A DNA stretch of 64,000 nucleotides from the NCBI RefSeq assembly GCF_900143285.1, contig NZ_FRDN01000013.1:145303-209302 (forward strand), given 5' to 3'. The notes below the pieces were generated by a model. It was not told where the DNA came from and made no database searches. It was given only the letters and a program-made list of their open reading frames with translations. This document shows positions 60,067-64,000 of this stretch, piece by piece. Positions within the stretch are counted from its first letter, which is position 1, and each line of letters starts with the position of its first letter. The translations under genes were made by a program, and so were the position numbers. Origin of the DNA: Desulfitobacterium chlororespirans DSM 11544. GTDB lineage: Bacteria; Bacillota; Desulfitobacteriia; Desulfitobacteriales; Desulfitobacteriaceae.

Positions 60067-61113
60067 TTATTTGCTGTGCTTCCGGCTCATGACACTGAGC
60101 AAGGCGGTACGACGCATTAAAATGATCACCAAGAGAGCAAAATCCGCACTTAAAAGGGCTGCCGCCCAAACCCAGGAACCCAGGGCGCCTAATACGGCTG
60201 CCATGCCAAAGCATCCGCTCATGGCGTAAAGCAGCAGCACAGCCTGAGGCTGGCTAAAGCCGGCATCCAACAAGCGGTGGTGAAGATGTCCCCGATCCGC
60301 CGTGGCGATGGAATGGCCCCGCAATTTTCTGCGGATGATGGCAAAGGTCATATCCGTCAGGGGCATACCCAAGACAAGGAGAGGAAACACCAAACCCAGG
60401 ACCGTGGCGGTTTTCAATAACCCCATAATCGAGATTCCGCCGATAATATAGCCCAGAAACATACTCCCGGAATCCCCCATAAACACCCGGGCCGGATGAA
60501 AATTAAAGAATAAAAAGCCTAAGGCCGCACCGGCTAAAGCCAAGGTCAGGTGGGCTTCCGTTACCTCATTAATGCGGATGGCCGACCAACAGAGCAGCAG
60601 AGCGGCTTCAAAGCAGATCCCTGCGGCAAGACCGTCCAAGCCATCGGAAATATTCACTGTATTCACCAGTCCTACAATCCAAAAGACTGCTAAGACCAGG
60701 CCAAGCCATCCTAAACCAATGGACACAAAATCCAATTTCATCCCGATGATGGGAAGAGAAATCTGACTCATCGAAAAACCGAAGAAAAGCAAAAGGGCAG
60801 CCGCAATAATCTGCCATACCAATTTCACCATGGGACGCAGGTCAAATATATCGTCCACAACCCCGACGATGACAATAATCGTACTGCCGAAAAACAATCC
60901 CCAAATCTGCCGATCCCATATACCCATAATGATCACGGCAATCCAGAACGCTGCATAGATGGCAATGCCGCCGATCCGGGGAATAGGGGTCTTATGTACG
61001 CGGCGGCCTCCTGGGTAATCGATGGCTCCCCAACGTCTCCCCAGTTTCATGGACAAGGGAGTGGCGATAACGGCAATGATCAAGGCAATAACAAAGGTTA
61101 AAACAAAGGTCAT
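60067..61113 (-). CDS. MraY/WecA-family UDP-GlcNAc (MurNAc) phosphotransferase
   Basis: 348 residues, about ten spans. It joins a sugar-phosphate to undecaprenyl phosphate at the membrane. Motifs: YPGGRRVHKTPIPRIGG, the catalytic VVDDIFDLRP, NTVNISDGLDGLAAGI, FMGDSGSMFLGYIIG and the sugar-recognition segment RGHLHHRLLDAGFS, which favour the WecA/TagO branch over MraY. It probably starts a wall teichoic-acid-like or exopolysaccharide linkage. GGAGG precedes the ATG at 61113. Confidence 0.92.
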   Translation of the reverse strand: MTFVLTFVIALIIAVIATPLSMKLGRRWGAIDYPGGRRVHKTPIPRIGGIAIYAAFWIAVIIMGIWDRQIWGLFFGSTIIVIVGVVDDIFDLRPMVKLVWQIIAAALLLFFGFSMSQISLPIIGMKLDFVSIGLGWLGLVLAVFWIVGLVNTVNISDGLDGLAAGICFEAALLLCWSAIRINEVTEAHLTLALAGAALGFLFFNFHPARVFMGDSGSMFLGYIIGGISIMGLLKTATVLGLVFPLLVLGMPLTDMTFAIIRRKLRGHSIATADRGHLHHRLLDAGFSQPQAVLLLYAMSGCFGMAAVLGALGSWVWAAALLSADFALLVIILMRRTALLSVMSRKHSK

Positions 61114-61168
61114 GTCTTTTCCTCCAGAAGTCAAACAATACTAATCCTAAGTCAAACAATCCTACATT

Positions 61169-61636
61169 TTATACGAGTCCTGGGTTTCCCCACTGGCGCA
61201 AGGCTTCATAGACTACTACAGCTACAGAATTGGAAAGATTTAAGGACCGGGCATCGGCACGCATAGGCAGGCGCAGAATCGTCTCCGGATAGCGGGCCAG
61301 AATTTCCGGAGAGAGCCCCTTGGTTTCTTTGCCAAAGAGGATATACCCTCCCGGTTGGTAGTGAATATCCGTATGAAGGCGTTGTGCTTTGGTGGTTGCC
61401 AGGTAGCGGGGGCCTTGGGGATTCTTGGCTTCGAATTCAGCATAGTTTTCGTAAATGCGAATATCCAGCATATCCCAATAATCTAAGCCGGCTCGTTTTA
61501 AGTGCTTATCGCTTATTTCAAAGCCTAAGGGTTTGACCAGATGCAAGGCGGCTCCCGTAGCGGCGCAGAGCCTTGCTACATTGCCTGTATTGGGGGGAAT
61601 CTCAGGTTCGACTAATACTATGTTAAGATGTGCCAT
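61169..61636 (-). CDS. trmL: tRNA (cytidine(34)-2'-O)-methyltransferase
   Basis: 155 residues, SPOUT fold. It methylates the wobble base of tRNA-Leu species, including CAA. Family motifs: LVEPEIPPNTGNVARLCAATGAALHLVKPLGF, then LFGKETKGLSPEIL and LPMRADARSLNLSNSVAVVVYEALRQWG, the knot. The window also encodes tRNA-Leu(CAA), one of the known TrmL substrates in E. coli. Confidence 0.95.
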   Translation of the reverse strand: MAHLNIVLVEPEIPPNTGNVARLCAATGAALHLVKPLGFEISDKHLKRAGLDYWDMLDIRIYENYAEFEAKNPQGPRYLATTKAQRLHTDIHYQPGGYILFGKETKGLSPEILARYPETILRLPMRADARSLNLSNSVAVVVYEALRQWGNPGLV

Positions 61637-61907
61637 TAATCTACATATCCTTTCGCAATGCGCAATAAATCATCACTCTATTATACCCTAAATCTTGAAA
61701 ATGCCCAAGAATGTCTCACTAATTTGTCCAAAAAACGGTCGGATTCTGCTTAAAGTAGATTAACAATCAAGTTTTTTCGTGATATGATATTTTAGAATCT
61801 TCTTCCTTTCTTCCCTATCCTATATAATAATTTGTATTATCCTCTCTTGTTGTACTACAGAATAGTGTGATATGATGTTTTAAAACTTAATTGAAAGGAG
61901 TTTGTTC

Positions 61908-62405
61908 ATGCTCACACATGATGAACGTAAGCTTCTCGAACTCATTGCCAATGATTTCCGCTTATCCCTTGAAGAACTTTCGATTCAGACCGGTTTGTCG
62001 GAAGAGTTTATAAAAGAGCGCATTAAGCAATGGGAAGAAGAAAAAGTTATTGCTCAATACTGTCCGCTGATCAATTGGGAACGGACCGGCGAGCCCATGG
62101 TAACCGCTTTAATCGATGTTAAGGTTCTTCCTCAGCGAGGTTATGGGTTCGATAAAATAGCCCGCCGTCTGCAGAAATTCCCTGAGATCAAAGCGGTTTA
62201 CCTGATGTCGGGAGGTTATGACCTTTCCCTATTAATTGAAGGGAAAACCATGCAGGAAGTAGCCTTATTTGTGGCCGAAAAACTTGCTCCCCTGGAGCAT
62301 GTCACCGACACAACCACCCATTTTATCCTCAGACGCTATAAGCAAAATGGCGTGGAGCTCCTTGGGGAAGATGATAATCCCGAAAGGCTGGTGATTTCAC
62401 CGTGA
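61908..62405 (+). CDS. Lrp/AsnC-family regulator (AlaR-like)
   Basis: 165 residues. N-terminal helix-turn-helix (LIANDFRLSLEELSIQTGLSEEFIKERIKQWEEEKVI) and a C-terminal ligand-binding domain (AVYLMSGGYDLSLLIEGKTMQEVALFVAEKLAPLEHVTDTTTHFIL). AAAGGAG seven bases before the ATG. Its stop overlaps the next gene's start by four bases (GTGA). The pair resembles Bacillus alaR-alaT (yugGH), so it probably controls alanine metabolism. Confidence 0.87.
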   Translation: MLTHDERKLLELIANDFRLSLEELSIQTGLSEEFIKERIKQWEEEKVIAQYCPLINWERTGEPMVTALIDVKVLPQRGYGFDKIARRLQKFPEIKAVYLMSGGYDLSLLIEGKTMQEVALFVAEKLAPLEHVTDTTTHFILRRYKQNGVELLGEDDNPERLVISP

Positions 62406-63565
62406 ATCAGTACCTTTCACCGATCGCGGCCAATTTACCGCCCTCAGGGATCCGCAAATTCTTTGATCTGGTCTCAACAATGAAAAATGTGATCTCTCTT
62501 GGTGTCGGCGAACCGGATTTTGTCACGCCATGGACCGTGAGAGAGAGCGGCATCTTTTCCCTTGAGCAAGGACAAACCATGTATACCAGCAACTCAGGAC
62601 TTCTGGAGCTGCGGCAGGCCCTCTCCTGGAATATGGAGAAAAAGCTGGGCCTGGAATACAATCCTAATGATGAAATCCTGATCACCGTAGGCGCCAGCGA
62701 AGCCGTCGATCTGGCGATGCGCGCCCTGCTCGGCCCGGGAGACGCCCTCTTGCTTACAGACCCTGCCTATGTCTCTTACGGCCCTTGTGCAACCCTGGCC
62801 GGTGCGGAAGTTCATTATGTTCCCACCCGGGAAGAAGAAGATTTCCGGGTGCGGGTAGAGGATCTGGAGCGGGTCTATACCCCCAACGCCAAGGTTCTGG
62901 TGCTCTCCTATCCTAATAACCCTACCGGAGCCATCATGACCTGGGAAGACTACCAACCCATTGCCAAGTTCGTCCAGGATCATGATTTGATCGTTGTGGC
63001 TGACGAGATCTATTCGGATTTGAGCTACGGCGGCAGCCATACAGCCTTCGCCAGCTTGCCCAATATGAGAAACCGCACCTTGCATATCAGCGGTTTTTCC
63101 AAATCTTATGCCATGACCGGCTGGAGAATCGGCTATGTGGCCGGACACCATGACTTTATCCAGGCCATGACCCGGATTCACCAATATACAATGCTCTGTG
63201 CTCCCATCACCGCCCAACTGGCCGCTTTAGAAGCGGTCCGCTCCGCCGAACAGGCCATGCAGGATATGGTGGCAACCTATGATCGCCGCCGCCGACTGAT
63301 GGTTCATGGCTTCCGCAAAATGGGCTTATCCTGTTTCGAGCCACTGGGCGCCTTCTATACCTTCCCCAGCATCAAAGCTACTGGGTTGACCTCGGAGGAA
63401 TTTGCCAATGAGCTTCTGCGGGAAGAAAAAGTAGCCGTGGTTCCCGGTACAGCTTTCGGCCCCTCGGGAGAAGGACATATCCGCTGCTCCTATGCTTATT
63501 CCACGGAACAGATTCAAGAGGCCTTAACCCGGATGGAGCGCTTCGTCAGCAAGCGCATCAGGTAA
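62402..63565 (+). CDS. PLP aminotransferase, class I/II (AlaT-like)
   Basis: 387 residues starting with GTG. The PLP lysine is in HISGFSKSYAMTGWRIGYV, the aspartate in VVADEIYSDLSY, the asparagine in LSYPNNPTGA and the C-terminal arginine in GHIRCSYAYS. Overall layout matches the YugH/AlaT and aspartate/aromatic aminotransferase group; alanine is suggested by the coupled Lrp-type gene, but the amino donor cannot be read directly. Confidence 0.88.
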   Translation: MNQYLSPIAANLPPSGIRKFFDLVSTMKNVISLGVGEPDFVTPWTVRESGIFSLEQGQTMYTSNSGLLELRQALSWNMEKKLGLEYNPNDEILITVGASEAVDLAMRALLGPGDALLLTDPAYVSYGPCATLAGAEVHYVPTREEEDFRVRVEDLERVYTPNAKVLVLSYPNNPTGAIMTWEDYQPIAKFVQDHDLIVVADEIYSDLSYGGSHTAFASLPNMRNRTLHISGFSKSYAMTGWRIGYVAGHHDFIQAMTRIHQYTMLCAPITAQLAALEAVRSAEQAMQDMVATYDRRRRLMVHGFRKMGLSCFEPLGAFYTFPSIKATGLTSEEFANELLREEKVAVVPGTAFGPSGEGHIRCSYAYSTEQIQEALTRMERFVSKRIR

Positions 63566-63591
63566 GAAGCCTTTCCTTTACTGTATAAAGC

Positions 63592-63651
63592 AAAACTACG
63601 CTGGAGTGTGCCCAGAAACATGGCGTTCTTGGTACATTCCAGCGTAGTTTT
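63592..63651 (+). terminator. Terminator of the aminotransferase operon
   Basis: AAAACTACGCTGGA and TCCAGCGTAGTTTT form a perfect 14-base stem with a 32-base loop, followed by ATTGAGG. The T's are inside the stem end. Confidence 0.7.
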
Positions 63652-63690
63652 ATTGAGGAGGGCACTTTTTGCCTTTTACTATTCTAGTAG

Positions 63691-64000
63691 TGCTAACATA
63701 AATGTTGACCACAAAAATAGGGTTTGCTAACCAAAAAGTTGACCACCTCCAGAGCCTAATTCTGTATGATTGGAGTTGCTGAGACAACAATCGTACAGGG
63801 GGAAGGACATGCTAGAGATGGTCGATAAAGAGTATATCAGAAAGAAGCATTTCGTTGAAGGGTGGTCCATCCGAAAGATTAGCCGTAACTTGAAAGTGGC
63901 CCGGCAGACCATACGTAAAGCCCTCAATGATTCCCATATTCCTCACTATCAACTGACTAAAGAAAAGCCCTCGCCCGTTTTAGATCCCTATAAAGAAATT
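63691..64000 (+). mobile_element. Left end of an IS21-family element, cut by window edge
   Basis: The end carries two 34-bp-spaced copies of TGCTAAC-(6)-GTTGACCAC type sequence (TGCTAAC at 63691 and 63725; GTTGACCAC at 63704 and 63738), as expected for the multiple terminal repeats of IS21 elements, followed by the istA start. Confidence 0.7.
63809..64000 (+). CDS. istA: IS21-family transposase IstA, N-terminal part
   Basis: 64 visible codons beginning MLEMVDKEYIRKKHFVEGW with the helix-turn-helix SIRKISRNLKVARQTIRKAL typical of IstA, then DPYKEI just before the DDE domain would begin. GGGGGAAGG precedes the ATG. The remainder and istB lie outside the window. Confidence 0.82.
   Translation, partial: MLEMVDKEYIRKKHFVEGWSIRKISRNLKVARQTIRKALNDSHIPHYQLTKEKPSPVLDPYKEI

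Overview
The window looks like chromosome of a spore-forming, low-to-mid GC clostridial bacterium of the Peptococcaceae type, most like Desulfitobacterium. This is inferred from gene content and order (ytaF, an SspF-like spore protein, polA-mutM-ytaF-coaE, dnaE with accDA, ytoI, a UPF0173 hydrolase) and from protein resemblance; no database was searched.

Layout. 1-7100 (minus strand): a seven-gene run from a DUF4418 membrane protein through an FtsX/LolD-type ABC pair and a nitrate/sulfonate/taurine-type ABC importer to cysteine synthase (cut by the window edge), then an enolase-superfamily dehydratase behind an apparent attenuator. 7560-16000: housekeeping genes (lytic transglycosylase, coaE, ytaF, an ABC-F ATPase, mutM, polA), broken by a 773-bp gene-free stretch packed with palindromes. 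16100-24300: an ECF sigma/anti-sigma trio, an HD protein, ridA, an MFS pump with its MarR regulator, and tryptophanase with an amino-acid permease.

24534-38239 is the most interesting part: a divergent locus that reads as an undescribed ribosomal peptide (RiPP) metallophore-like system. The plus strand carries a 25-residue precursor ending in Asp-His-His-Arg-Ile-Cys, a cobalamin-type radical SAM maturase with unusual CX4CX2C cluster spacing, a fused clamp/E1-like/YcaO cyclodehydratase and a radical SAM/SPASM protein. The minus strand carries a regulator that fuses a LytTR DNA-binding domain to a cytoplasmic copy of a siderophore/cobalamin-type solute-binding domain, two ABC half-transporters, and a FecCD-type permease, ATPase and binding lipoprotein. 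Two near-identical 18-bp inverted-repeat sites sit at the start points of the two divergent promoters. The likely logic is that the peptide is made, exported or handled by the ABC pair, recaptured by the binding-protein system, and sensed inside the cell by a paralogue of that binding protein.

38300-47700: acetyltransferase, diguanylate cyclase, a decayed Cna-B surface-protein remnant, a MacB/MacA-like efflux operon with its TetR regulator and a clear 18-bp operator, and an orphan LytS-like kinase. 47700-50800: AT-rich unknown genes, direct repeats and an integrase fragment beside tRNA-Leu(CAA), which suggests a decayed island. 50880-63570: accA, accD, coaD, dnaE, ytoI, a spore protein, a metallo-hydrolase, a WecA-type transferase, trmL and an AlaR/AlaT-like pair. 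The right edge enters an IS21-family element.
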